Assembly (NCBI GenBank): GCA_038209965.1
Contig: JBBQXF010000069.1
Span: 1-26,661, forward strand
Direction of reading: 5' to 3'
DNA: 26,661 bases
DNA from: JALONO01 sp038209965
GTDB taxonomy: Bacteria > Bacteroidota > Bacteroidia > Cytophagales > Thermoflexibacteraceae
Positions within the stretch are counted from its first letter, which is position 1. Every line of letters begins with the position of its first letter. The position numbers and the translations under genes were made by a program. Below are positions 7,457-15,534 of this stretch, piece by piece. The notes beneath the pieces were generated by a model. That model was not told the DNA's origin. It did no database searches and saw nothing but the letters and a program-made list of their open reading frames with translations.

Positions 7457-8617
7457 CTATAACTCGTCGGAGTAGTACACCGCCGCCTTTTCACGCAGGT
7501 TATAGTACGAAGTCATCACTTCGCCATACGCCCCGGCAGTTCGCACCACCAACAAATCACCGCGTTGGGTAATGGGCAACGTTACTGCTTTGCCAAAAAA
7601 ATCGGACGATTCACAGATTGGCCCAACTACATCGTAATTCCTTGCTTCGCCCTTGCTGGCACTCAGGTTCTCGATCTGGTGATAGGCTTGGTAAAGAGCA
7701 GGGCGGATGAGTTCGGTCATGCCGGCATCGGTGATGGCAAAATGTTTGGCTCCGCTCTGTTTGGTGTAGAGCACTTTGGTCAACAGGTTGCCGCACTGGG
7801 CCACAATCGCCCGCCCCAGTTCAAAATGGACTTTTTGGCTCGGCTGCACTTCCAAGTAGCGGTGAATGGTGCCAAAGTAACCCGCAAAATCAGCCATTGG
7901 TTCGCCGGCTGGATCGTGATAATTGACCCCCAAACCGCCACCAAGGTTAAGGTCGCTGAAATGGATCCCGTGCTGATCAAACCAACGGCGGATTTCGTTG
8001 AATTTGAGGCAGGTGTTCTTAAAATTATCCAGATCGCGGATTTGTGAGCCAATGTGGGAATGAAGGCCGACTACTTTGAGGTTGGTAAGGGCGGGCAGAA
8101 GGGTGATGAGCTCCCCAAAATCGCCGGGCGGAATGCCAAATTTGTTTTCCGAAGTGCCAGTGGTAATATATTTGTGTGTATTGACCACCTCCACGCTTGG
8201 ATTGATCCGCAAGGCAACGGAGGCCGTTTTACCCATCTTGGCCGCCAGTTCATTGATCACGGTCAATTCTTGGACCGATTCGCAATTGAAACAATAAATG
8301 TCGTGCCCTAGCGCGGCGACGATCTCTTTGTCCGATTTGCCAACGCCCGCAAAGACGATTTTGCCGGTCGGGAAACCAGACTCAATCGCCCGGAGCACCT
8401 CGTTCGCGCTCACACAATCGGCCCCGAGGCCCCCTTCGCGGATAACATTCAGTATCTTGGGGTTTGCATTGGCCTTGAGGGCATAGTGGATATGGTAGTT
8501 GTATGGTTGGGCAGTCTGCTGGGCCAATGCCACGGTTTCTTTCAGCAGGGCCATATCATAAAAATAAAAGGGCGACTCCAGACCTTTAACTTTTTCTAAC
8601 AAAGTAGTATTCAACAT
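7457..8617 (-). CDS. lysA: Diaminopimelate decarboxylase
   Basis: The 386-residue product has the fold-type III PLP decarboxylase layout: the Schiff-base Lys48 in HYALKANAN, HSHIGSQI (186-193), the phosphate-binding GGGLG (226-230), and the C-terminal barrel with CESSDF (335-340), which provides the catalytic Cys across the dimer interface, and AGAYGEVMTSYY. It converts meso-diaminopimelate to L-lysine, the last step of lysine synthesis. The usual EPGR substrate motif reads ELGR (266-269) here; Arg is retained. It stands 20 bases downstream of the secreted hypothetical protein gene and no other lysine gene is near. Confidence 0.96.
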   Translation of the reverse strand: MLNTTLLEKVKGLESPFYFYDMALLKETVALAQQTAQPYNYHIHYALKANANPKILNVIREGGLGADCVSANEVLRAIESGFPTGKIVFAGVGKSDKEIVAALGHDIYCFNCESVQELTVINELAAKMGKTASVALRINPSVEVVNTHKYITTGTSENKFGIPPGDFGELITLLPALTNLKVVGLHSHIGSQIRDLDNFKNTCLKFNEIRRWFDQHGIHFSDLNLGGGLGVNYHDPAGEPMADFAGYFGTIHRYLEVQPSQKVHFELGRAIVAQCGNLLTKVLYTKQSGAKHFAITDAGMTELIRPALYQAYHQIENLSASKGEARNYDVVGPICESSDFFGKAVTLPITQRGDLLVVRTAGAYGEVMTSYYNLREKAAVYYSDEL

Positions 8618-8637
8618 AAAGAAAGTGGGTAAAAACG

Positions 8638-9309
8638 TTAACGTCCCTTTACCTGCTTTTTAATAGCATTTACTTTGGCCACTTTGAGTTGCTTCAACCT
8701 GACTTCTTGTTCCTCAATCCATTTCATCTCACTGTACTTGCCATCAGTATGGACATCGGAATAGTAACGGTATTCACCCCCCATTTCGGCAAAGGCTTCG
8801 CGCAAAGCATCCTCCAAAATTACAAAGTTCTCAAATATATTTTTCTTTAATTCAGCAATATCGGGCCGTTCTTCCATGATCATTTCTTCCAATTTGGCCA
8901 CTTGCTTAAAATCATTCTCGCTGTACCGGGCCGAAGCACTGGCCGGGGCCGGGGCGGGCACCCCGAAGAATGGATCTTTGACCCGGGGATCCACCGGCTC
9001 AGCTTGGGCAATGGCTGATTTGTCCATCTCCCCAATGATTGATTCCTTGTCAGCAATGGACTGGATGTATAATTCTTGCCGCCATTTGGCAATATTCTCT
9101 TGCTCTTTACGGTTCATGCCGGCCCATTTCTTGCCCAGATAGGCCACCCAAAGGGATGAATCATTGGGGTTGGCCCGAAGCTTTTTCCAAATTAGGGGCT
9201 TTTTGTACGGGTCGTCGAGCGATGAGGACTGGGCTGCGGCCTGCCAAGAAACCGCCCAACAAAGTAAGAAAAGAAAAGCGCCAGTGCCGGGATGCTTTAA
9301 AATTGCCAT
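8638..9309 (-). CDS. Secreted protein of unknown function
   Basis: This 223-residue protein starts with a signal peptide (hydrophobic core FLFLLCWAVSW, likely cleavage after AAAQ at about residue 27). The mature part is charged and helical: a Trp-rich N-terminal stretch (DSSLWVAYLGKKWAGMNRKE), an Ala/Pro-rich linker (about 118-128), and a C-terminal half rich in Glu and Lys (KLEEMIMEERPDIAELKKN, EQEVRLKQLKVAKVNAIKKQ). I do not recognise a named domain. The protein is probably periplasmic. It lies 20 bases upstream of lysA on the same strand, so the two may share a transcript, but the functions need not be linked. Confidence 0.7.
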   Translation of the reverse strand: MAILKHPGTGAFLFLLCWAVSWQAAAQSSSLDDPYKKPLIWKKLRANPNDSSLWVAYLGKKWAGMNRKEQENIAKWRQELYIQSIADKESIIGEMDKSAIAQAEPVDPRVKDPFFGVPAPAPASASARYSENDFKQVAKLEEMIMEERPDIAELKKNIFENFVILEDALREAFAEMGGEYRYYSDVHTDGKYSEMKWIEEQEVRLKQLKVAKVNAIKKQVKGR

Positions 9310-9670
9310 AATTTCAATAAAGTTAGTGGTAGAAATTCAATGTGGGGTAATTTCCATGAATTACAACGTAAATTTAAGAAAAAACCGTGCGCAATGTCTT
9401 GACCGACATTATCGGTCGAGTGCGATCGGATCGGTTTAGATGTGATATTGAGCGGCTCATTGTGAGCTAAGGAGCCATCTGGTGACATAGATAGGTTTTT
9501 CTTACAGCTTTTTTAGGAGAACCATCAGTGGCAAAAAAAGCCAATGTGCTCACGATTAAGGGTTTGAACTAATAAAATCTACTTTTTTTGTGCAAAAGCC
9601 ATCTGCTACTTACCTTTATATATGTTTTGCAAAACTGCTTTTTTTCAGTGCCCGTTCACCAAATGCCCAA
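9310..9670. other. Gene-free stretch with palindromes
   Basis: No convincing coding sequence is found on either strand; short open frames here lack any recognisable similarity. It contains a perfect GACCGA-CATTA-TCGGTC inverted repeat (9401-9417) and a GCTCA-TTG-TGAGC hairpin (about 9455-9467). It is more AT-rich than its surroundings. It may be leader and promoter sequence for the secreted protein gene, or decayed DNA. Confidence 0.5.
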
Positions 9671-9717
9671 AATAAAAAACCGCACATCTTGTTGATGAAA
9701 CAAGGACGGTGCGGTCA
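9671..9717 (-). terminator. Intrinsic terminator after the DUF1573 lipoprotein gene
   Basis: ACCGCAC (9679-9685) pairs with GTGCGGT (9709-9715), and an inner CTTGT/ACAAG pairing extends the structure. On the - strand the stem is followed by a T6 run (9673-9678) and further T-rich sequence. It starts about 20 bases past the lipoprotein stop codon. Confidence 0.75.
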
Positions 9718-9736
9718 AAAGAATAGGCAGGCTTAA

Positions 9737-10246
9737 TTATTGGCGGATGGGCGGGCCACCAGCAGGTTTTGCGGCTACATTGGCCGTAAAGTAGAGCATG
9801 GTAGTTCCCTCCTTGGTATTGGCAGTTACCGTGGCCGACTTGTTGTTTTGCCCACCGCGGCCATTGCTGTCAAACTGAACCTCAATTTCACCGGTTTCCC
9901 CGGGTTGCACAGGAGTCTTGGTGTAGTTGGTGGCCGTGCAACCACACTGGGGCTTCACATCGCCCACTATTAGGGGAGCTTGGCCCACATTTTTGAACTT
10001 GAAAAGGTGCTTGACAACCTCGCCCTCCTTAATGGTCCCAAAATCGTGATCTTGCTTTTCGAATTGAAAGACCCCAAAATCAGATTGGGAAGCCGAAGTG
10101 ACCGTATCCGCGGTGGCAGGGTTTGCCGTAGCTACGACATTGTCATTGGTGCCGTTGGCTTGTTCGGTAGTTGACCGTTTGGTGTCACACGCCAACAAAC
10201 ACGCGCTCAGGCCCACAAGCAGACCCGTCTTTAAAAGGTTTTTCAT
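9737..10246 (-). CDS. DUF1573 domain lipoprotein
   Basis: The 169-residue product has a lipoprotein signal peptide with lipobox LLAC (lipidated Cys20), followed by a low-complexity Thr/Ala/Asn linker to about residue 55. The rest is one DUF1573 Ig-like (ASH-type) domain: HDFGTIKEGEVVKHLFKFKN, QAPLIVGDVKPQCGCTATNY, VQPGETGEIEVQFDS and KSATVTANTKEG. DUF1573 proteins are abundant in Bacteroidota and lack a defined role. The protein should be anchored in the outer or inner membrane facing the periplasm. It is transcribed alone, with a terminator behind it and a shared upstream region with the divergent aminotransferase gene. Confidence 0.9.
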   Translation of the reverse strand: MKNLLKTGLLVGLSACLLACDTKRSTTEQANGTNDNVVATANPATADTVTSASQSDFGVFQFEKQDHDFGTIKEGEVVKHLFKFKNVGQAPLIVGDVKPQCGCTATNYTKTPVQPGETGEIEVQFDSNGRGGQNNKSATVTANTKEGTTMLYFTANVAAKPAGGPPIRQ

Positions 10247-10346
10247 GGAAATTCAGTGATTGAGATCGATGATTGATATTTTTGGTTGGCAATGGCTACT
10301 TTTCCGTTTATTCGCCTATATTGCTATGAAGCAAACAATTGTGCCA

Positions 10347-10375
10347 CAAAAATAATTCGTTAGCCGTGAAAGCAA
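10347..10375 (-). promoter_or_regulatory. Possible promoter of the DUF1573 lipoprotein gene
   Basis: On the - strand an ATTG (10372-10375) precedes TATTTTTG (10347-10354) with about 17 bases between them, in line with the Bacteroidota -33/-7 pattern. The leader would be about 95 bases. No other support is available. Confidence 0.35.
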
Positions 10376-10408
10376 TACTTTTTGTCCCAAATAGTCGGTC
10401 TATTTTTT

Positions 10409-11548
10409 ATGCAACTTATTTCTAAATTGCCCAAAGTGGGCACCACTATCTTTACGGTGATGTCGGGCTTGGCGGCCCAGCACGGAGCGATCAATCTTTC
10501 CCAGGGTTTTCCCGATTTTGACTGTGCGCCGCAGCTTACCGATTTGGTGGAGCACTACCTGAAAAAAGGGTTCAACCAATATGCCCCCATGCCGGGCATA
10601 TTGCCCCTGCGGGAGCGGTTGAGCGCGAAAACCGAGCAAATCTACGGGCGATATTTTCATCCAGAAACCGAGATTACGATCACTTCTGGGGCCACTGAAG
10701 CCCTGTTTGCCGCCCTCGGCGCAGTGGTGCACCTTGGCGATGAGGTCATTGTGCTCGAGCCCTGCTACGATTGTTACATTCCCGCCATTGAACTGAACGG
10801 TGGCCGGGCCATCAGTGTGGGAATGGAGCCCGGTACGTATCGGGTAAATTGGGCGCAGGTGGGCGCCGCCATTTCGCCCCGCACCCGGGCGATCTTGATC
10901 AATTCTCCGCACAACCCCACGGGCAGCATCCTGCGGCGGGCGGACTTGGATGCCCTGGCCAGTTTGGTGCGCAATACCGATATCCTGATCATCAGTGATG
11001 AAGTGTATGAGCACATCATTTTTGATGGCGCCCACCAAGGAGTGCTGCACCACGATGAACTATGGCAACGGAGTATTGTGGTTTCGTCATTCGGCAAAAC
11101 TTTTCATACTACTGGCTGGAAAATTGGCTATGCGGTTGCCCCGGCGCCGCTAATGACAGAGTTTCGCAAAGTCCACCAATTCTTGACTTTCAGCACTGTC
11201 ACTCCGATGCAACATGCAATCGCCGACTTTTTGGGCGATGAAACACGTTACCTACAAGTTTCGGCCTTTTATCAACAAAAACGGGATACTTTCCGGGCTT
11301 TGCTGGCTCCTTCGCGTTTTGATCTCTTACCCTGCGATGGCACTTACTTCCAACTGGCAAGTTACCGCCGAATTACGGACGAGCCAGACCGGGCACTGGC
11401 AATCCGCCTGACCGAAGCACATGGGGTAGCGGCAATTCCGGTCTCAGTTTTTTACTCAGATGGCCGTGATGACCACGTGTTGCGTTTTTGCTTTGCCAAA
11501 AAAGACGAGACCCTCGAGCGGGCCGCCGAACGCCTCGTCCTGCTATAA
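10409..11548 (+). CDS. PLP-dependent aminotransferase, methionine aminotransferase (YbdL) type
   Basis: The product is 379 residues from the ATG at 10409; an in-frame TTG at 10382 exists but the ATG matches where family members begin (LPKVGTTIFTVMSGLA). Fold-type I class I/II aminotransferase motifs are clear: INLSQGFPDFD, YAPMPGILPLRERL, ITSGATEALFAAL, INSPHNPTGS, ISDEVYEHIIFDGA and SSFGKTFHTTGWKIGYA with the Schiff-base Lys at about 230. The SQGFPDFD and GKTFHTTGWK signatures point to the YbdL/kynurenine aminotransferase-like group that acts on methionine and aromatic amino acids; this could serve methionine salvage by amination of its 2-oxo acid. It converges with the peptidase gene, 10 bases apart. 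The exact substrate is inferred. Confidence 0.88.
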   Translation: MQLISKLPKVGTTIFTVMSGLAAQHGAINLSQGFPDFDCAPQLTDLVEHYLKKGFNQYAPMPGILPLRERLSAKTEQIYGRYFHPETEITITSGATEALFAALGAVVHLGDEVIVLEPCYDCYIPAIELNGGRAISVGMEPGTYRVNWAQVGAAISPRTRAILINSPHNPTGSILRRADLDALASLVRNTDILIISDEVYEHIIFDGAHQGVLHHDELWQRSIVVSSFGKTFHTTGWKIGYAVAPAPLMTEFRKVHQFLTFSTVTPMQHAIADFLGDETRYLQVSAFYQQKRDTFRALLAPSRFDLLPCDGTYFQLASYRRITDEPDRALAIRLTEAHGVAAIPVSVFYSDGRDDHVLRFCFAKKDETLERAAERLVLL

Positions 11549-11558
11549 GTGCAGCACC

Positions 11559-13601
11559 TTATTTGTTCAATACATCCAATATAAAGGCATATTCCATCGC
11601 AATCTCTTTGAGCGGGGCGAAACGGCCCGTAGTGCCACTATGGCCAGCTTCCATGTTGGTTTTGAGCAAAAGTTGGCGTTGATCGATCTTCATAGTGCGC
11701 AACTTGGCCACCCATTTGGCCGGTTCCCAGTATTGGACCTGGGAATCGTGGAGGCCGGCAGTCACCAACATATTGGGGTAGCTTTTGGCCGCCACATTGT
11801 CATAGGGTGAATAGGACAACATGTAGTGATAATATTTTTTGTCGTTTGGATTCCCCCATTCGTCATATTCTCCGGTGGTGAGGGGGATAGAATCGTCGAG
11901 CATGGTGGTCACTACATCGACGAAGGGCACATCGGCCACAATGGCCCGGAACAGATCGGGCCGGACATTGGCCACTACACCCATGAGCAGGCCGCCCGCG
12001 CTGCCGCCTTGGGCAAACAGTTTGTGGGGATTGGCATATTGGTGCTCGATCAAAAAGCTGGCGCAGTCAATATAATCGGTGAAGGTGTTTTTCTTTTTCA
12101 GTAGTTTGCCGTCTTCGTACCAATGCCGGCCCATTTCCTGCCCACCCCGTAGATGGGCAATGGCAAAAATAAAACCCCGATCGAGCAGGCTGAGGCGGTT
12201 GGAGCTAAAATATGCGTCCATGCTCAGCCCGTAAGATCCGTAGGCATAGAGCAAGAGCGGGGCTGAGCCGTCAATGTCTGTCCCCCGCCGATAGACCAAT
12301 GAAACCGGGACTTTGGCCCCATCGCGCACGGTTACGTACAGGCGCTCGCTCAGGTAGTCTGAACTGGAGAAACCGCCCAACACCTCTTGTTGCTTGAGCC
12401 GTTTTTTGCGCTGGGTGACCAAGTTGTATTCAAAAGTGGTGGTGGGGGTGGTGAGCGAAGTGTAGCCAAACCGCAATAATGAGGTGTTGAACTCGGGGTT
12501 GTAGCCTAGGCCAGCCGTGTAGGTAGGCTCACCAAAATCGATATAGTGCTCGGCCTGGTCGGTTTGGTTGATCACCCGCAGTTGGATCAGGCCCGATTCG
12601 CGTTCTTCCAGCACCAGAAAGTCCCTGAACACTTCAAAGCTCTCCAGAAATACTTTTTTGCGGTGCGGGATAATTTCCTGCCATGCTTGCACGTCGGTGG
12701 TCTGATCCGGACCAACGGCCATAAGGCGAAAATTAGCCGCCTTCAAGTTGGTGCGGACATAAAATAGATCGCCCGCATGATCGACCGAATACTCGTGATC
12801 CCGCTCCCGGGGGAGAAATATCTGCCATTCGCTGGTGGGAAGGTAGGCATCCAAGAAACGCACCTCCGAGGATACTGTGCTATTGCACATGATTTCCAAG
12901 TACTTGCGCGATTTGGTGCGGCCTATCCCAATCGAGAAAGTCTCATCCGTTTCTTGAAACACTAGAAGGTCTTCCGCCACTGGACTACCAACGACGTGCT
13001 GCCAAATTTGGTGCGCCCGCAAGGTTTCCGGGTCTTGTTTGGTGTAGAAAAGGGTGCGGTTGTCGCCTGCCCAAACCGAATTGCCCGTTACTTCGGGAAT
13101 TTGATCCGGCAAGGCTTCACCCGTTGTCAAATTTTTAAAATGAAGGGTATAAACTCGGCGGCCCACGGTGTCAACACCGTACGCCAATAAATCGTTTTGC
13201 TCGCTTACCTGCAAGCCCCCCGCCTGATAATAGTTGTGGCCCATGGCCAGTTGGTTGACATCCAACAATATTTCTTCGGCGGAATAGAGGCTGCGGGCTT
13301 TGCGGCAGTAAATGGCATATTCGTTGCCCTCTTCGTAGCGAGTGTAGTAAAAATAACCGTCCAAAAAGTAGGGCACAGATTGGTCATTTTCCCTGATCCG
13401 GCCTTTCATTTCCTCAAACAGTAAATCTTGCAAACTTTTAGTGTGAGCCATGTTAGCCTCAGTGTAAGCGTTTTCGGCTTCCAAATAGGCAATTACCTCG
13501 GGGTTTTCGCGATCGTTTAACCAATAATACGGGTCTATCCGGGTATGGGAGTGGGCAGTGAGGGTGTGGTGCTGTTTTTTGGCAATTGGTGGGCGGTGCA
13601 T
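11559..13601 (-). CDS. S9A family oligopeptidase, oligopeptidase B (protease II) type
   Basis: From the ATG at 13601 the product has 680 residues and begins MHRPPIAKKQHHTLTAHSHT; an upstream in-frame ATG (13643) would add 14 unlike residues. The N-terminal half is the seven-bladed propeller and the C-terminal part the alpha/beta hydrolase: YGSYG, IAHLRGGQEMGRHWYEDGK, nucleophile Ser534 in GGSAGG, Asp619 in GLHDSQV and His654 in GHSG. Spacing is nearly that of E. coli protease II. The enzyme cleaves short peptides, typically after basic residues. No signal peptide is seen, so it is probably cytoplasmic. The gene is called ptrB or opdB in other organisms. Confidence 0.93.
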   Translation of the reverse strand: MHRPPIAKKQHHTLTAHSHTRIDPYYWLNDRENPEVIAYLEAENAYTEANMAHTKSLQDLLFEEMKGRIRENDQSVPYFLDGYFYYTRYEEGNEYAIYCRKARSLYSAEEILLDVNQLAMGHNYYQAGGLQVSEQNDLLAYGVDTVGRRVYTLHFKNLTTGEALPDQIPEVTGNSVWAGDNRTLFYTKQDPETLRAHQIWQHVVGSPVAEDLLVFQETDETFSIGIGRTKSRKYLEIMCNSTVSSEVRFLDAYLPTSEWQIFLPRERDHEYSVDHAGDLFYVRTNLKAANFRLMAVGPDQTTDVQAWQEIIPHRKKVFLESFEVFRDFLVLEERESGLIQLRVINQTDQAEHYIDFGEPTYTAGLGYNPEFNTSLLRFGYTSLTTPTTTFEYNLVTQRKKRLKQQEVLGGFSSSDYLSERLYVTVRDGAKVPVSLVYRRGTDIDGSAPLLLYAYGSYGLSMDAYFSSNRLSLLDRGFIFAIAHLRGGQEMGRHWYEDGKLLKKKNTFTDYIDCASFLIEHQYANPHKLFAQGGSAGGLLMGVVANVRPDLFRAIVADVPFVDVVTTMLDDSIPLTTGEYDEWGNPNDKKYYHYMLSYSPYDNVAAKSYPNMLVTAGLHDSQVQYWEPAKWVAKLRTMKIDQRQLLLKTNMEAGHSGTTGRFAPLKEIAMEYAFILDVLNK

Positions 13602-13728
13602 ACAAAGGTCATTTTTGCTGCAATTTAACCAGCAATTGCGCAAAAACCTATTGCCTTGGGCATAGCAAAACTTCGCAATAAGTTCCTAAAACCCCATTTT
13701 TGCGCATTGGGCCAAGCCATTTTGATGT

Positions 13729-14703
13729 TTAGGAAATAAAATCATCCAATGAGTAATCTTCCCGTGTTCGTCCCAAGTTTGGCACTGGCACTGGTTTCCA
13801 TTGGTGATCATGGGGATACTTACGGATATGTTCCACCAAATCGATCAGATCCTTGATCTGGTTGATAATGGAGGTATTGGCATGCAAACGAATATCCTGC
13901 CCCACCACCTGATAGCCACTCAATAATACTTGGGTGTTGCCAAATCTTTCGCCAATGACGTTGACATAATCCTGCACATCCTCAGGGCCCGGGACAGAGG
14001 TGATCACCGTGAGCAAGTAATCGGGCTTGTGAAGCTGATAGACCTCGAACACATCGGCCAATGGCATACTTTGGCCCAAGTATATCACTTTGTTGCCCCG
14101 TGATTTTATGAGGTAATAGGCAAACAGCAAGCTGATTTCGTGCATCTCGCCCTCGGGCAAAAACAACATGAACTTCTTGGGGTTCAGCCGGTTGGGTTCA
14201 AACTGGCCATCAATGGCCACAATGATTTTTTGCCGAATAAGATTGATGATGAAATGCTCTTGGGCAGGATTGATGGCATTGGTGGTCCAGAGGGTCCCAA
14301 TTTTTACCAAGAAAGGGTAAACAATGTTAGTCATGGTTTTCTCAAAACCATATTGCAAAATATTGGTCGCCATTACTTTTTCAAATTGCTCCTCGTCCAT
14401 ATCAATCATGGCGATGGTAAGCGCATTGATCTGGTCGTCGCTATTATTGGCTTTGCTGATCGTTTCCATCACCCGTTCGCAAACTTCCTCGTGGCTCATT
14501 TGGGCAATCTTGGAAATTTTATAACCATGATTGTTGAGCAGGGCAATGTTGAGCATGAGTTTCAACTCTTCGGGGCCATACAGCCGGATATTAGTGTCTG
14601 TCCTATCGGGCCGGATAATCCCGTAGCGCTGTTCCCACATACGGATGGTGTGCGCTTTGATGCCAGTTAGGTTCTCCAAATCTTTGATGGAATAAGAGCT
14701 CAC
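13729..14703 (-). CDS. MerR-type regulator with cobalamin-binding domain (CarH/LitR-like photoreceptor candidate)
   Basis: This 324-residue protein has an N-terminal MerR winged helix (YSIKDLENLTGIKAHTIRMW, EQRYGIIRP), then a helical B12-binding cap (about 90-165) and a Rossmann-like B12-binding domain (about 176-290). The cap has W139 followed after exactly nine residues by E149-H150 (Wx9EH), the signature of adenosylcobalamin-dependent light sensors CarH and LitR. The Rossmann domain has E186-M-H188-E-I-S191: the His that ligates cobalt in CarH is present, but the usual Gly of ExHxxG is Ser. In the known systems it represses carotenoid or photolyase genes in the dark and releases DNA in light. 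No carotenoid gene is adjacent. A repeat array lies just upstream. Cobalamin binding and light response are inferred. Confidence 0.88.
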   Translation of the reverse strand: MSSYSIKDLENLTGIKAHTIRMWEQRYGIIRPDRTDTNIRLYGPEELKLMLNIALLNNHGYKISKIAQMSHEEVCERVMETISKANNSDDQINALTIAMIDMDEEQFEKVMATNILQYGFEKTMTNIVYPFLVKIGTLWTTNAINPAQEHFIINLIRQKIIVAIDGQFEPNRLNPKKFMLFLPEGEMHEISLLFAYYLIKSRGNKVIYLGQSMPLADVFEVYQLHKPDYLLTVITSVPGPEDVQDYVNVIGERFGNTQVLLSGYQVVGQDIRLHANTSIINQIKDLIDLVEHIRKYPHDHQWKPVPVPNLGRTREDYSLDDFIS

Positions 14704-14741
14704 GGTCGTTAGTGAAATTAAGTTATAGGAAATGGGATGTT

Positions 14742-14817
14742 AACAGACATAAGACTAACAAGACACATAGACTGATTGTTTTGTTTGCTAAAAGAAAACC
14801 CGCCTAGACTGATGGTT
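14742..14817. repeat. AGAC repeat array upstream of the MerR/B12 regulator, possible operator
   Basis: The block 14745-14773 contains AGAC four times at 7-9 base intervals (starting 14745, 14752, 14761 and 14769). A 13-base sequence, TAGACTGATTGTT at 14768-14780, recurs at 14805-14817 with one mismatch. The array sits about 40-115 bases upstream of the regulator's start codon, where autoregulatory operators of CarH-type repressors would be expected. Function is inferred from position only. Confidence 0.45.
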
Positions 14818-14818
14818 G

Positions 14819-14848
14819 GCCAATGCAGATAGAATTGTCCGCATTGGC
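14819..14848 (-). other. Inverted repeat after the DUF5683 gene
   Basis: GCCAATGC (14819-14826) and GCATTGGC (14841-14848) form a perfect 8-base inverted repeat with a 14-base loop, 10 bases past the DUF5683 stop. There is no T-run, so it is a poor intrinsic terminator; it may be an RNA 3' end or a protein site. Confidence 0.4.
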
Positions 14849-14857
14849 TTGTACTGT

Positions 14858-15484
14858 TTACTTTAGCGTCAGTTTCAGGGTCAGGCCATAAGCGAAGGAA
14901 TTGCCCACTGTAGGCAACAGGGCGGGGGAGATCCGCCAGGAGAGATCGTCGGAATCATCAAAAGTTTTGAGGTGGGCAATGGCCGCCGCCTCCACCACTT
15001 GGAGAAAATAAAAGGCAGTGGTGACAATGACCATATAATCCCGGTCCCGGCGGAACTGGTCGCGCCTTGCCTTCAGTCCGTCGTTGGTGTAAAGCTGGGT
15101 ATTATTGTAGGGGGCTGGTGGCTCGGTGGCGGGGTTGTTGTCCAGCCGATAAAGGTAGGCATTGCGCAAGGTAACGTATTCGCGGTGGTTGCGGGCCATG
15201 TTCCAAACTAAAAAGCCGGCGGCGCCATAAATGATGGGGATCTCGATGAACCACGCTTTGCGGTTGTACCATTGGCCCAGCCCTGGAACAATGGCCGAAT
15301 ACAACGCTGCTTGGGTCGGCCCTTTTACTTTTTTCTGGGCCAAAAATGATTGTAGACTATCCAATTGGATCGCTATCTTGGCTTCTTGGTCGGCCAGTCT
15401 GGTGGTGTCCAAGTCCTGGGCCATCACCTCGCCCGCAATGGAAAGACCGACCGCCAATAGGAAAAAAGCGAAATACTTTGTCAT
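14858..15484 (-). CDS. DUF5683 domain membrane protein
   Basis: From the ATG at 15484 (seven codons inside the longest frame, where the signal sequence MTKYFAFFLLAVGLSIAGEV begins) the product has about 208 residues. The conserved core is AALYSAIVPGLGQWYNRKAW, then a hydrophobic segment IPIIYGAAGFLVWNMA and a later one DYMVIVTTAFYFLQVVEAAA. This is the DUF5683 pattern, a family found next to parB in many Bacteroidota genomes, normally followed by dapB and lepB. Here the MerR gene follows instead. The protein is probably an envelope component; its role is unknown. Confidence 0.88.
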   Translation of the reverse strand: MTKYFAFFLLAVGLSIAGEVMAQDLDTTRLADQEAKIAIQLDSLQSFLAQKKVKGPTQAALYSAIVPGLGQWYNRKAWFIEIPIIYGAAGFLVWNMARNHREYVTLRNAYLYRLDNNPATEPPAPYNNTQLYTNDGLKARRDQFRRDRDYMVIVTTAFYFLQVVEAAAIAHLKTFDDSDDLSWRISPALLPTVGNSFAYGLTLKLTLK

Positions 15485-15534
15485 CAAATAAGAGGAAGCG
15501 TACAATCAATCGGGCCGAAAAATGATTTTTTTGG

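Noticed and set aside
9297..9488. Short - strand frame at the start of the secreted protein gene
   Set aside because: No similarity and no promoter or start support; its sequence runs through the palindromes.
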